Assembly: GCA_951640165.1 (NCBI GenBank)
Contig: OX621258.1
Location: forward strand, 6,409,501-6,473,500
From: Pseudoips prasinana
Lineage: Eukaryota; Arthropoda; Insecta; Lepidoptera; Nolidae
DNA: 64,000 nt
Reading direction: 5' to 3'
A program made the position numbers and the translations under genes. Shown here in pieces: positions 9,165-20,539 of the stretch. The notes beneath the pieces were generated by a model that saw only the letters and a list, made by a program, of their open reading frames with translations, was not told the DNA's origin and searched no databases. Numbering within the stretch: position 1 is the first letter of the stretch; every line of letters starts with the position of its first letter.

Positions 9165-12100
9165 ATGGATCATCCAAACGAATCGGAAGCAGGCTCGGAA
9201 ATGTCTGACGAAGAAAAATCTTCGTCACCGGCAGCTAAAAAGATGAAGATTGATGATCTTACTTCCAAGGTGAGTTTCTTATTGCGGAAAGTGGGAGGAG
9301 CCATGAGCGATACGCGCTGATGAGAACCCATGTCGGCAAATAGTAATAGTAAAGTCTTACTATATATTCGATTTCAACGTCTAACTGCATATTTCGCTTA
9401 CTTCAGAATTGTTTTAACTTATAAATATCGAGTTTTGTGATAAGCTCATTTTCTGAATTCCAATACCTACAAATAAATCTGCAGTAAATATGTTTCCAGT
9501 TTAATTTAGTATTCTCCCGGATTTATTATTGAACTCTTTGCTCCCCGCTCCGGTTAAAACCATAAAGTTAGTATAGGTACACTAACTTTATGGTTAAAAC
9601 CTCCATGTTCAGTGGTGTATCAAACTATTACCTAGGTATATTCTTCTTACATCTGTAACTCTAATAACATTTTAAATTCAATAGATCGTCTCAAACCATT
9701 CGGTATTTATCCGGAATCCTTCTTACTAGTTACTTCAGAGCACAAGACCTTTCTAAATATGTTCATTGTCTGGGATCACCATAAAATAAACAATAATAAA
9801 ATATTTTTAATTTATTACGATCTGCACCTACCAATACTTTGAGCGCCCTCTACAAACACATAAGAGAATTAGGTTGTCACGTAAAGCGGTACTCTATGGA
9901 AAATACACTCATCTAAAATAAATAACCACGTCATATCAACCTTAAATCAAATGAATATTCAGGATATGGAGATACATATGGAGAAACCAATGTATTTTTT
10001 ATACACTGGTTTCTCCATTGATTTTGATAATTGTTTAGAATATACAAATTAAATGCAAATCGGACTATAAGTTTTAAATTTTTAATTCGGTATTATTGTA
10101 GGTAGGTATTTACCAACCTAACCTATTTTTGTATGAATGTCATCGAGTGAACAATTACCAAAATAGTCTACTAACAACGGAGAAATGTTCTTTATGAACC
10201 GAACTCAGACAACTGTTGATGGCACTTGATGGTAGCTTCACTAGCCTTAGGTACAAAAAACAGGTCAGAAATACATGTACCATCCACATATATTTTTAAC
10301 CTGTTTTTGTCTTTGGTTTATTTAGTAAGTAGGTACTGTTTAAGTAAAACGTATGTGGGTAAGTGTTTAAGTAAAGTAAAGTAAAGTACTCTTTATTGTA
10401 CAAAGAAAAAACATGCGGGACAGTCTTTGGGGAATATAATTTAATTAATATGTGTAATAAACATTTCAGTTACGGACGTTCATACCAATTACCTTGATGG
10501 GGAGCACGCTCGGAGAGAGACATCGCTGCTTCAACGCTCTCGTACAAGAGGCCAGCGCTGCCGCCACTACGTTCAAACATATCACGTCCCTACCAGAAAA
10601 CTCTCCTCTTGATCGTCTCTTCAAAATCGACCTTGCCATTAAGCAAAAAAATGTAGACTTCATTATACAAAACATAAAAGACGACGACATGCTATACGTT
10701 AGCAGAGCTTTAAAGGCCAAGTGGCTTGTAGAACACCCAAACTTAATAAACCCTAAATATCTGGAAGAAACTCTCTACCCACAAATGATAATGCCTGCAG
10801 TCAGCAAACTCAAACACTGGTTGTATATTAACTTGCGAGACCCTGCTACTTGTGAAGCTTTCTATCAGTATAATGAAGACAAAGACTTTGACTATGCTGT
10901 TAAGTTTCTCAGCCACTGTTCTAATGAGTTTATACTAAATAAGTTTCCTGATATAGTAAGTAAGATGTCCCCTCAGCGTTTGAAAGTCTTATCTGAAAAA
11001 TGCCCTCAAGTAGCTAAAATTTTTTTCGATACATTGGCATCAAACGATGCCCTTTAACGGCGTTGCTACGACGAGAGCCGCAAGTACTACAAAAAAATTA
11101 AATATTTATTGAAAACTGATCCAGAATTATTTTTGGATATTACGGAAAATTATAATCTAAATGTTTTAAAGAAACTCGGTCGTAGCTCTACTGATTTTAT
11201 AATGCGTGAACATAAGAGTAGATTTATGGCTAAACCAGAGTTTTATGCAGTGAAATTGCTTCATCTACCAACCGTTGCAAAATGCCTCAGCGAAGAAGAG
11301 TGTGAGCAGGTGATCCTCAAACTAGGGCGAGCGAATTTCCTCCGCAACTGGTTCAACTATAAAGCCGTAGAGCCGTTACTACAGCGACTTCCACCAACAA
11401 AACGAGCAGCCCTCAAGAAACGCGTTTTTGTGGATAAGGATTTTGGTGAACTCGTCGATCACTGGCCATACACGGTATCCGAGTGGTCCTATGTTCTTTT
11501 TGCGGGAGGTAATGCAACGCGTGCCTTCGTTGACCAAAACTATTACTCTCCGATCACTATGTATCGGTGTCCTGCGTTAGATCGGCTGGGTAGGACACAT
11601 GACCGATTACGATGCAGTGACATGTCGATGTGTATGAAGAAAGGCGGCCAGGCTAAAAAGAGGTGTGAATTTCAGCGATTATTCGATGAGTATCGCTTTG
11701 TCGGGTTCAAACAGGCGATGTACGAGTTGGGACGCCGGTACCAGGCGGCAGGCTCGGCAGAGCGTCGGCGGGATATGATGCTGGTGCTGGTGAGCAAGGC
11801 GGGCGCGTGCGCGGAGCACGTGGAGGCGCTGCTGCGGCTGAGCGCGCGCCGCGCCAACGAGCCGGCGCCCGCGCGCGCCGCCGTGCTGCGCAGCCTGGTG
11901 CGGCGCGCGCGCGTCTGGCGCCTGGCGCCGCGCGCGTGGCAGCAGCTGCTCGCGCTGGGCCGGGGGCTCGGGCTCGATGGCACCGCGCCGGAAGTCCCGT
12001 GTCACGAAGGTTTGCACGCTGTCGTCCTACGCCAGCTACTGGCTAATGGCCACTGTGAACCTGCCATTTTTCAAGCATATTTGGGGGCGTTCTCGACTTT

Positions 12101-14027
12101 AGCCGAGTATTCGTTGACGGCGGAAGAGAAACGATGTGTCGTTGCCGCCCTCGGGCGCCAGCTGATCACGAGCGCCACCGAAGCGGAGACCGCAGTCGCC
12201 GCCGCGTTTCTAGGCCGAGAGTTCGATGTCTTGAAGGCATACGGCATCCGTATCGATGGTGCTTCCGAGATAGTCGGAGCGGTGAAATCCTTAGTTCCTC
12301 GAGATTCGGCCGCCGCGAGGCCCCTCCTTAAGCGACTGTACGACATGCGGGTCGCGCGACGGGAATGTTTCGAAGTTAACCTAGAATTCCGGCGAGACGA
12401 CGCGTCGCTTGTGAATATCCTCCGCCATGAGCCGACCGCGTTTAGTACGAACACTCTTGTTGAAATAATGGCCAGCTCGAAAACCGATCGATTCATTAAA
12501 AAGTTGGCGGTTTATTTCAATGAAAAGGAAGGTTTTGCGGATCGACTTCGCATCGCAATAAAAGAGAGAATCTATGAAGAACCACCAGTGAAACTCGCTG
12601 GGCCTCTGGCGGGTCTCCTCGGTTCGGATTTCGAGGCGATGCTTCGCGAATTGGACGCAGGGTGTGAAGTACGGAAACGATTTGCAGCAATTCTGCGTGC
12701 GAATACTCATCGTGCCCGGCCCTCATCTAATGTGTTAGCATGGGGTTGGCGTTTCGCAGGAGTAAAGGCGATAGCGACTTATTTATACCGTGGCAGATTA
12801 AGTGTAGTGAGTGACGAGGTGCTTAGACTGGCAGCCGACCGAAGAACTTCTCGGTTAGCATTACAACTGTGCAAGCGTATACCTTCGGTCATCGTTGATG
12901 TATATACTATAGTTTCCGCCAAAAGACCTAGCATTGCACTTCGAGGGTCTTTATCCCACCTTGAACACAACGGCGCTGCTAGCGGCCAAGTGTGGGAAAT
13001 AATAAAACCATTGATCTTGAACATTGACTTAACATCCCGAGGACGTCTCCAAAGTAAGTTAGACCGATCGAAGCGGATGCCTATACAGATTCAACCCGAT
13101 TACTGTGCTATTATATACTTGGCTTTACATAAATTTCGCTACTGGAATTATATTCCTACACTTAATTCACTCATGAACTTTCTACCTACTGCGAGTCCAG
13201 AGTTAGTTGAAAATGTTTTAACGCAGATGCTGCACATAGACATTGATACTGAGGAAAGTAAAAGCGAAATAAGGATACATATGATTTTCCCAGCTTTGTT
13301 TGTTAGGTATTTGTTATTGAGTACTAGTGAAGAAGAGCAAGAACGCAGACTAGTGATAATAGGACAGCCGTTCATGGAACATTTGGGCTACTTACGGAAG
13401 GAGTATCCGCATATGACAAATGAGATTATGAAACAGACTATAGACAATTTGAGATTGAATAAAGTATGTTTGGATATTAAATACGTGTCAAGTCTGCCGG
13501 TATTGCAGAGGTTCTACAATTGGATGCAGACATTTTTGTCGAAAGAAGAGAACCTTGAGTTGTACGTGTTGATAAATTTGTCGATGATATATGTGGCGAC
13601 ATTGAGACAGAGTGTTGAACAGATGCCTGAAGTGTTTGAAGATCCGAAACTGAAAGCTACAGAAGGAGTACAGAAGGTAGGATTAGCATTCGGAAAATGC
13701 ATAGCGAAAGAGGTATCACAACTCGTGGTACAGAATTTCGACAGTATAATCGAATTATACGCAGTCGGTCTTAATGAGTATTTAAGTAGTTATTATCATT
13801 GCTGTCACAAGGTAACTAAAGGAAACTTTGTAGCCAAAGTTATAGAAGGATATTTTTCTGAGAGTGTCGGCATGCAGCGTCGCCTAGGGTTTTATGTTTC
13901 GAATTATTGTCTAAAAAAGGAGATTTTAAACGAAATTCAGTTTGCAGAACTTAAAAGTATGTTTGAAAAAGATAGGCAACTAAACATATTGATAAACGCA
14001 AATAAGTACTCATGTCTTTTAAAATAG
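9165..14027 (+). pseudogene. Unrecognised ~1220-aa protein gene, copy 1, with in-frame stop
   Basis: Exon 1 is 9165-9269 (35 codons; start context tacaATGG; donor aag|gtgagt at 9270). Exon 2 is 10470-14027, after an acceptor in 'acatttcag'. Both junctions are phase 0. Exon 2 matches copies 2 and 3 end to end but codon 231 of the spliced protein (11055-11057) is TAA where they have AAA (Lys), a single substitution. The frame then stays open to 14027. About 11 further missense differences from copy 2 are visible. A transcript would give a ~230-residue product unless the stop is read through or edited. I do not recognise the family; see copy 3. An AATAAA lies at 14323. Confidence 0.8.
9558..9595. 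repeat. Perfect 15-bp hairpin in the intron, at a unit breakpoint
   Basis: Arms aaccataaagttagt and actaactttatggtt with an 8-nt loop. It is also at 35055-35092 in unit 3. In unit 2 only a diverged version of the right arm remains (near 15297), and homology to the other units begins there. Confidence 0.8.
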
Positions 14028-14099
14028 TTTACTGCAAAAAGTGCAAAAACGCAGTCTCAAGTTATTTATGTTCATATAACTATTGAACAAGCTTGATTT

Positions 14100-14270
14100 T
14101 ATAACAAAACTAGCTATGGGCCGCGGTTTTACCCGCGTTAAACTTTAAAAATTATATCTATGTCTATGTGTTAATCCAGGGTGTCAGCTAACTCCTTACC
14201 AAATTTCATTCAAATCGCTCCAGCCATTTAGACATGAAGCTTTCGCCTATAATGAGTAATATTTTTTTTA
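14100..14270 (+). mobile_element. SINE/RTE-end fragment downstream of gene copy 1
   Basis: 'aactagctatgggccgcggttttacccgcg' is the head of the common lepidopteran element seen longer at 30495-30808 and 51833-52155. It continues with 'ccagggtgtcagctaactcc'. Equivalent copies follow gene copies 2 (about 19845-20000) and 3 (about 39605-39760), so the insertion predates the duplications. Confidence 0.6.
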
Positions 14271-14379
14271 TAAATACAACTTCCTTCACTCGGACTCATA
14301 TAGTGTGGTATAATTAAGTACAAATAAATCTAGAGAACTTGTATAAAATTAACTTAAGCCAAAGTACCAAACAATATTT

Positions 14380-14760
14380 TATTTTACAAAAGTGTTAATC
14401 AGTGTAATATTGTTACATACTACCCGTCTCCACAAAATAAGTAGCTAACTGTTTTATGGGGGTAATGTATAAGATTCCATAACAATTATCCCAACGATAT
14501 TGGAGAATTGTCTACAAATAAGGACAAAAGAATTATAATTGCCAAATTGTGTACCAGCGCATCTACAAAATTTCTGATTATCTAAGTGACAGAAGTGCTT
14601 GGGATCGAGTTGCTCCAAGTCAACACATATAAAAAAGTACCTAATTAATGTTAAACAATATTTATTTTACAACAGGATGCCTACGGAGTTTTCTGGCAGT
14701 AAAAAAATGAAGATCCCACATAAATGTAACATTTTAACGAAATATATTCATTTGAATGGA
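14380..14760 (+). mobile_element. CR1-like LINE 3' end fragment
   Basis: Diverged match to the 3' part of the LINE at 45832-47061: 'actacccgtctccacaaaat', 'tggagaattgtctacaaata', 'gtgcttgggatcgagttgct', 'gagttttctggcag', 'cattttaacgaaat'. Present after all three gene copies (also about 20098-20490 and 39880-40260). The short plus-strand frames here are only LINE remnants. Confidence 0.7.
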
Positions 14761-14782
14761 ACTACGGCTGCTTCATACTGCA

Positions 14783-15295
14783 TATCAGAATATTGGTATA
14801 TTATTATATAGCAGATCAGAATATTGGTAGGTCGAATTCTCGAAATGCCTACATTGATTGCAGAAACTTTTGATAAAATAACAGTCAATGAATGGCAAAA
14901 GCATTGCAATCATGTAAAAAATATTGAAAATGAGTATCGAAAAGGGATGGATACTTAGACGAGCCTTTCACCAATCAATTACGTAGTGAAAGTGAAAGCA
15001 GTGATAATGATGATGATGAAGAGACTTCTACATTAAACAATTCCGGTGACATAATAATACCTGGAGTATCCCCGTTAGAGGACACTCAGCATAATTTTTT
15101 TTGTAAATGCTCATAATTATTGTATAAAAATATAAAGATTTGTAATGACAGTATTTGTTTGCTTTTTAGTGAAGTAATATTTACGTTACAATGTGCATAT
15201 TATTTTTACCCACTTTATTGCAAAAAATAGTTACTAGCAACACTAAATGCGATAACAGCGACGCTGCCAGCGGGTCAGATAAGTTTGCGGAACTG
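14783..15295 (+). pseudogene. DNA-transposase C-terminal relic between gene copies 1 and 2
   Basis: At 14850-14958 a frame reads PTLIAETFDKITVNEWQKHC then NHVKNIENEYRKG. After a one-base shift near 14950 it continues YLDEPFTNQLRSESESSDND then DDEE. A Trp-x4-His/Cys segment followed by an acidic Ser-rich tail is typical of what follows the DDE domain in pogo/Tc1-like transposases, but the DDE residues are absent, so the family call is weak. A 15-base repeat (atcagaatattggta) occurs twice just upstream. 15090-15295 has no recognised content. Confidence 0.4.
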
Positions 15296-16199
15296 TACAC
15301 TTACTTTATGGTTAAAATCGCCATCTTTAGTGGAGTATCAAACTATTATCTAGGTATATTCTGCTTACATCTGTAACTCTAATAACATTTTAAATTCAAT
15401 AGATCGTCTCAAACCATTCGGTATTTAAAGAAATCCTTCTTACTAGTTACTTTAGAGCACAAGAGCTTTCTAAATATGTTCATTGTCTGGGATCACCATA
15501 AAATAAACAAAAATAAAAATATATTTAATTTATTATTTAATTTATTACGGTCTGCACCTACCAATACTTTGAGCGCCCTCTACAAACACATAAGAGAATT
15601 AAGTTGTCACGTAAAGCGGTACTCTATGGAAAATACACTCATCTAAAATAAATAACCACGTCATATCAACCTTAAATCAAATGAATATTCAGGATATGGA
15701 GATACATATGGAGAAACCAATGTATTTTTTATACACTGGTTTCTCCATTGATTTTGATAATTGTTTAGAATATACAAATTAAATGCAAATCGGACTATAA
15801 GTTTTAAATTTTTAATTCGGTATTATTGTAGGTAGGTATTTACCAACCTAACCTATTTTTGTATGAATGTCATCGAGTGAACAATTACCAAAATAGTCTA
15901 CTAACAACGGAGAAATGTTCTATATGAACCGAACTCAGACAACTGTTGATGGCACTTGATGGTAGCTTCACTAGCCTTAGGTACAAAAAACAGGTCAGAA
16001 ATACATGTACCATCCACATATATTTTTAACCTGTTTTTGTCTTTGGTTTATTTAGTAAGTAGGTACTGTTTAAGTAAAACGTATGTGGGTAAGTGTTTAA
16101 GTAAAGTAAAGTAAAGTACTCTTTATTGTACAAAGAAAAAACATGCGGGACAGTCTTTGGGGAATATAATTTAATTAATATGTGTAATAAACATTTCAG

Positions 16200-19100
16200 T
16201 TACGGACGTTCATACCAATTACCTTGATGGGGAGCACGCTCGGAGAGAGACATCGCTGCTTCAACGCTCTCGTACAAGAGGCCAGCGCTGCCGCCACTAC
16301 GTTCAAACATATTACGTCCCTACCAGAAAACTCTCCTCTTGATCGTCTCTTCAAAATCGACCTTGCCATTAAGCAAAAAAATGTAGACTTCATTATACAA
16401 AACATAAAAGACGACGACATGCTATACGTTAGCAGAGCTTTAAAGGCCAAGTGGCTTGTAGAACACCCAAACTTAATAAACCCTAAATATCTGGAAGAAA
16501 CTCTCTACCCAGAAATGATAATGCCTGCAGTCAGCAAACTCAAACACTGGTTGTATATTAACTTGCGAGACCCTGCTACTTGTGAAGCTTTCTATCAGTA
16601 TAATGAAGACAAAGACTTTGACTATGCTGTTAAGTTTCTCAGCCACTGTTCTAATGAGTTTATACTAAATAAGTTTCCTGATATAGTAAGTAAGATGTCC
16701 CCTCAGCGTTTGAAAGTCTTATCTGAAAAATGCCCTCAAGTAGCTAAAATTTTTTTCGATACATTGGCATCAAACGATGCCCTTAAACGGCGTTGCTACG
16801 ACGAGAGCCGCAAGTACTACAAAAAAATTAAATTTTTATTGAAAACTGATCCAGAATTATTTTTGGATATTACGGAAAATTATAATCTAAATGTTTTAAA
16901 GAAACTCGGTCGTAGCTCTACTCATTTTATAATGCGTGAACATAAGAGTAGATTTATGGCTAAACCAGAGTTTTATGCAGTGAAATTGCTTCATCTACCA
17001 ACCGTTGCAAAATGCCTCAGCGAAGAAGAGTGTGAGCAGGTGATCCTCAAACTAGGGCGAGCGAATTTCCTCCGCAACTGGTTCAACTATAAAGCCGTAG
17101 AGCCGTTACTACAGCGACTTCCACCAACAAAACGAGCAGCCCTCAAGAAACGCGTTTTTGTGGATAAGGATTTTGGTGAACTCGTCGATCACTGGCCATA
17201 CACGGTATCCGAGTGGTCCTATGTTCTCTTTGCGGGAGGTAATGCAACGCGTGCCTTCGTTGACCAAAACTATTACTCTCCGATCACTATGTATCGGTGT
17301 CCTGCGTTAGATCGGCTGGGTAGGACACATGACCGATTACGATGCAGTGACATGTCGATGTGTATGAAGAAAGGCGGCCAGGCTAAAAAGAGGTGTGAAT
17401 TTCAGCGATTATTCGATGAGTATCGCTTTGTCGGGTTCAAACAGGCGATGTACGAGTTGGGACGCCGGTACCAGGCGGCAGGCTCGGCAGAGCGTCGGCG
17501 GGATATGATGCTGGTGCTGGTGAGCAAGGCGGGCGCGTGCGCGGAGCACGTGGAGGCGCTGCTGCGGCTGAGCGCGCGCCGCGCCAACGAGCCGGCGCCC
17601 GCGCGCGCCGCCGTGCTGCGCAGCCTGGTGCGGCGCGCGCGCGTCTGGCGCCTGGCGCCGCGCGCGTGGCAGCAGCTGCTCGCGCTGGGCCGGGGGCTCG
17701 GGCTCGATGGCACCGCGCCGGAAGTCCCGTGTCACGAAGGTTTGCACGCTGTCGTCCTACGCCAGCTACTGGCTAATGGCCACTGTGAACCTGCCATTTT
17801 TCAAGCATATTTGGGGGCGTTCTCGACTTTAGCCGAGTATTCGTTGACGGCGGAAGAGAAACGATGTGTCGTTGCCGCCCTCGGGCGCCAGCTGATCACG
17901 AGCGCCACCGAAGCGGAGCCCGCAGTCGCCGCCGCGTTTCTAGGCCGAGAGTTCGATGTCTTGAAGGCATACGGCATCCGTATCGATGGTGCTTCCGAGA
18001 TAGTCGGAGCGGTGAAATCCTTAGTTCCTCGAGATTCGGCCGCCGCGAGGCCCCTCCTTAAGCGACTGTACGACATGCGGGTCGCCCGACGGGAATGTTT
18101 CGAAGTTAACCTAGAATTCCGGCGAGACGACGCGTCGCTTGTGAATATCCTCCGCCATGAGCCGACCGCGTTTAGTACGAACACTCTTGTCGAAATAATG
18201 GCCAGCTCGAAAACCGATCGATTCATTAAAAAGTTGGCGGTTTATTTCAATGAAAAGGAAGGTTTTGCGGATCGACTTCGCATCGCAATAAAAGAGAGAA
18301 TCTATGAAGAACCACCAGTGAAACTCGCTGGGCCTCTGGCGGGTCTCCTCGGTTCGGATTTCGAGGCGATGCTTCGCGAATTGGACGCAGGGTGTGAAGT
18401 ACGGAAACGATTTGCAGCAGTTCTGCGTGCGAATACTCATCGTGCCCGGCCCTCATCTAATGTGTTAGCATGGGGTTGGCGTTTCGCAGGAGTAAAGGCG
18501 ATAGCGACTTATTTATACCGTGGCAGATTAAGTGTAGTGAGTGACGAGGTGCTTACACTGGCAGCCGACCGAAGAACTTCTCGGTTAGCATTACAACTGT
18601 GCAAGCGTATACCTTCGGTCATCGTTGATGTATATACTATAGTTTCCGCCAAAAGACCTAGCATTGCACTTCGAGGGTCTTTATCCCACCTTGAACACAA
18701 CGGCGCTGCTAGCGGCCAAGTGTGGGAAATAATAAAACCATTGATCTTGAACATTGACTTAACATCCCGAGGACGTCTCCAAAGTAAGTTAAACCGATCG
18801 AAGCGGATGCCGATACAGATTCAACCCGATTACTGTGCTATTATATACTTGGCTTTACATAAATTTCGCTACTGGAATTATATTCCTACACTTAATTCAC
18901 TCATGAACTTTCTACCTACTGCGAGTCCAGAGTTAGTTGAAAATGTTTTAACGCAGATGCTGCACGTAGACATTGATACTGAGGAAAGTAAAAGCGAAAT
19001 AAGGATACATATGATTTTCCCAGCTTTGTTTGTTAGGTATTTGTTATTGAGTACTAGCGAAGAAGAGCAAGAACGCAGACTAGTGATAATAGGACAGCCG

Positions 19101-19757
19101 TTCATGGAACATTTGGACTACTTACGGAAGGAGTATCCGCATATGACAAATGAGATTATGAAAAAGACTATAGACAATTTGAGATTGAATAAAGTATGTT
19201 TGGATATTAAATACGTGTCAAGTCTGCCGGTATTGCAGAGGTTCTACAATTGGATGCAGACATTTTTGTCGAAAGAAGAGAACCTTGAGCTGTACGTGTT
19301 GATAAATTTGTCGATGATATATGTGGCGACATTGAGACAGAGTGTTGAACAGATGCCTGAAGTGTTTGAAGATCCGAAACTGAAAGCTACAGAAGGAGTA
19401 CAGAAGGTAGGATTAGCATTCGGAAAATGCATAGCGAAAGAGGTATCACAACTCGTGGTACAGAATTTCGACAGTATAATCGAATTATACGCAGTCGGTC
19501 TTAATGAGTATTTAAGTAGTAATTATCATTGCTGTCACAAGGTAACTAAAGGAAACTTTGTAGCCAAAGTTATAGAAGGATATTTTTCTGAGAGTGTCGG
19601 CATGCAGCGTCGCCTAGGGTTTTATGTTTCGAATTATTGTCTAAAAAAGGAGATTTTAAACGAAATTCAGTTTGCAGAACTTAAAAGTATGTTTGAAAAA
19701 GATAGGCAACTAAACATATTGATAAACGCAAATAAGTACTCATGTCTTTTAAAATAG
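16200..19757 (+). CDS. Unrecognised protein gene, copy 2, lacking exon 1
   Basis: Exon 2 is intact and open for 1185 codons from the acceptor at 16199. The preceding DNA matches the intron only back to about 15296, so the 35-residue exon 1 and any promoter are absent. An in-frame TAA at 16188 lies inside the acceptor region. If expressed unspliced, the first usable start is ATG 16227, giving 1176 residues without the basic N-terminal signal. If exon 1 of copy 1 splices here (donor 9270, acceptor 16199, both phase 0), a full-length protein results. It differs from copy 3 at about eight residues. AATAAA at 20047. The family is not recognised. Confidence 0.75.
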   Translation, partial: LRTFIPITLMGSTLGERHRCFNALVQEASAAATTFKHITSLPENSPLDRLFKIDLAIKQKNVDFIIQNIKDDDMLYVSRALKAKWLVEHPNLINPKYLEETLYPEMIMPAVSKLKHWLYINLRDPATCEAFYQYNEDKDFDYAVKFLSHCSNEFILNKFPDIVSKMSPQRLKVLSEKCPQVAKIFFDTLASNDALKRRCYDESRKYYKKIKFLLKTDPELFLDITENYNLNVLKKLGRSSTHFIMREHKSRFMAKPEFYAVKLLHLPTVAKCLSEEECEQVILKLGRANFLRNWFNYKAVEPLLQRLPPTKRAALKKRVFVDKDFGELVDHWPYTVSEWSYVLFAGGNATRAFVDQNYYSPITMYRCPALDRLGRTHDRLRCSDMSMCMKKGGQAKKRCEFQRLFDEYRFVGFKQAMYELGRRYQAAGSAERRRDMMLVLVSKAGACAEHVEALLRLSARRANEPAPARAAVLRSLVRRARVWRLAPRAWQQLLALGRGLGLDGTAPEVPCHEGLHAVVLRQLLANGHCEPAIFQAYLGAFSTLAEYSLTAEEKRCVVAALGRQLITSATEAEPAVAAAFLGREFDVLKAYGIRIDGASEIVGAVKSLVPRDSAAARPLLKRLYDMRVARRECFEVNLEFRRDDASLVNILRHEPTAFSTNTLVEIMASSKTDRFIKKLAVYFNEKEGFADRLRIAIKERIYEEPPVKLAGPLAGLLGSDFEAMLRELDAGCEVRKRFAAVLRANTHRARPSSNVLAWGWRFAGVKAIATYLYRGRLSVVSDEVLTLAADRRTSRLALQLCKRIPSVIVDVYTIVSAKRPSIALRGSLSHLEHNGAASGQVWEIIKPLILNIDLTSRGRLQSKLNRSKRMPIQIQPDYCAIIYLALHKFRYWNYIPTLNSLMNFLPTASPELVENVLTQMLHVDIDTEESKSEIRIHMIFPALFVRYLLLSTSEEEQERRLVIIGQPFMEHLDYLRKEYPHMTNEIMKKTIDNLRLNKVCLDIKYVSSLPVLQRFYNWMQTFLSKEENLELYVLINLSMIYVATLRQSVEQMPEVFEDPKLKATEGVQKVGLAFGKCIAKEVSQLVVQNFDSIIELYAVGLNEYLSSNYHCCHKVTKGNFVAKVIEGYFSESVGMQRRLGFYVSNYCLKKEILNEIQFAELKSMFEKDRQLNILINANKYSCLLK

Positions 19758-19844
19758 TTTACTGCAAAAAGTGCAAAAACGCAGTCTCTAGTTATTTATG
19801 TTTATAACTATTGAACAAGCTTGTCTTTTATAACAAAACTAGCT

Positions 19845-20490
19845 ATGCCACGCGGTATTACCCGCGTTAACCTTTAAAATTATAGTCTATGTGTTAATCC
19901 AGGGTGTCAGCTAACTCCATATCAAATTTTATTCAAATCGCTCCAGCCATTTAGACATGAAGCTTTCGCCTATAATGAGTAATATTTTTTTTTATAAATA
20001 CAACTTACTTCATTCGGACTCATATAGTGTGGTATATTTTAGTACAAATAAATCAAGACAACTTGTATAAAATTAACTTAAGCCAAAGTACCAAACAATA
20101 TTTTATTTTACAAAAGTGTCAATCAGTGTAATATTGTTACATACTACCCGTCTCCACAAAATAAGTACCTAACTGTTTTATGGGGGTAATGTATAATATT
20201 CCATAACAATCATCCCAAAGATATTGGAGAATTGTCTACAAATAAGGACAAAAGAATTATAATTGCCAAATTGTGTACCAGCGCATCTACAAAATTTCTG
20301 ATTATCTAAGTGACAGAAGTGCTTGGGATCGAGTTGCTCCAAGTCAACACATATAAAAAAGTACCTAATTAATGTTAAACAATATTTATATTACAACAGA
20401 ATGCCTACGGAGTTTTCTGGCAGTAAAAAAATTAAGATCCCACATAAATGTAACATTTTAACGAAATATATTCATTTGAATGGACGCAGA
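19845..20490 (+). mobile_element. SINE-like and CR1-like LINE fragments after gene copy 2
   Basis: Orthologous to 14100-14760 and 39605-40260: first the 'ctagctatgccacgcggta' head, then a CR1-like LINE 3' end. No function; useful as a dating marker for the duplication. Confidence 0.65.
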
Positions 20491-20539
20491 CTTTCTCAGG
20501 GGAAAATCATAAATTATCTGTGCTAAAAAGTAAAAATAT

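Larger units (their letters stand above)
8691..14760. repeat. Segmental duplication, unit 1 gene part
   Basis: Matches unit 3 from 34196 to about 40255 nearly base for base, and unit 2 from about 15296 to 20485. Homology starts just after the A tail of the Jockey LINE and ends at 'catttgaatgga' (14760), where units 2 and 3 continue but this one switches to a transposon relic. 8691-9164 is the upstream region of gene copy 1; no convincing TATA box is seen. Confidence 0.9.

Noticed and set aside
11055..11057. Programmed stop-codon readthrough in copy 1
   Set aside because: The codon is TAA followed by CGG, not a known readthrough context, and copies 2 and 3 have AAA, so a plain nonsense change is simpler.
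11672..12046. Arg/Ala-rich ORFs on both strands inside the gene copies (and the same at 17402-17776, 37168-37542)
   Set aside because: Shadow frames created by the GC-rich segment of the true plus-strand exon.
15191..15376. Replacement exon 1 for gene copy 2 (61-codon ORF)
   Set aside because: It straddles the unit breakpoint, shows no resemblance to the real exon 1, and has no convincing donor in a phase-compatible position.
20323..20526. Small myristoylated-like protein (MGSSCSKS...) after each gene copy
   Set aside because: The sequence is a diverged 3' end of the CR1-like LINE seen at 46850-47040; the start and frame vary among copies.
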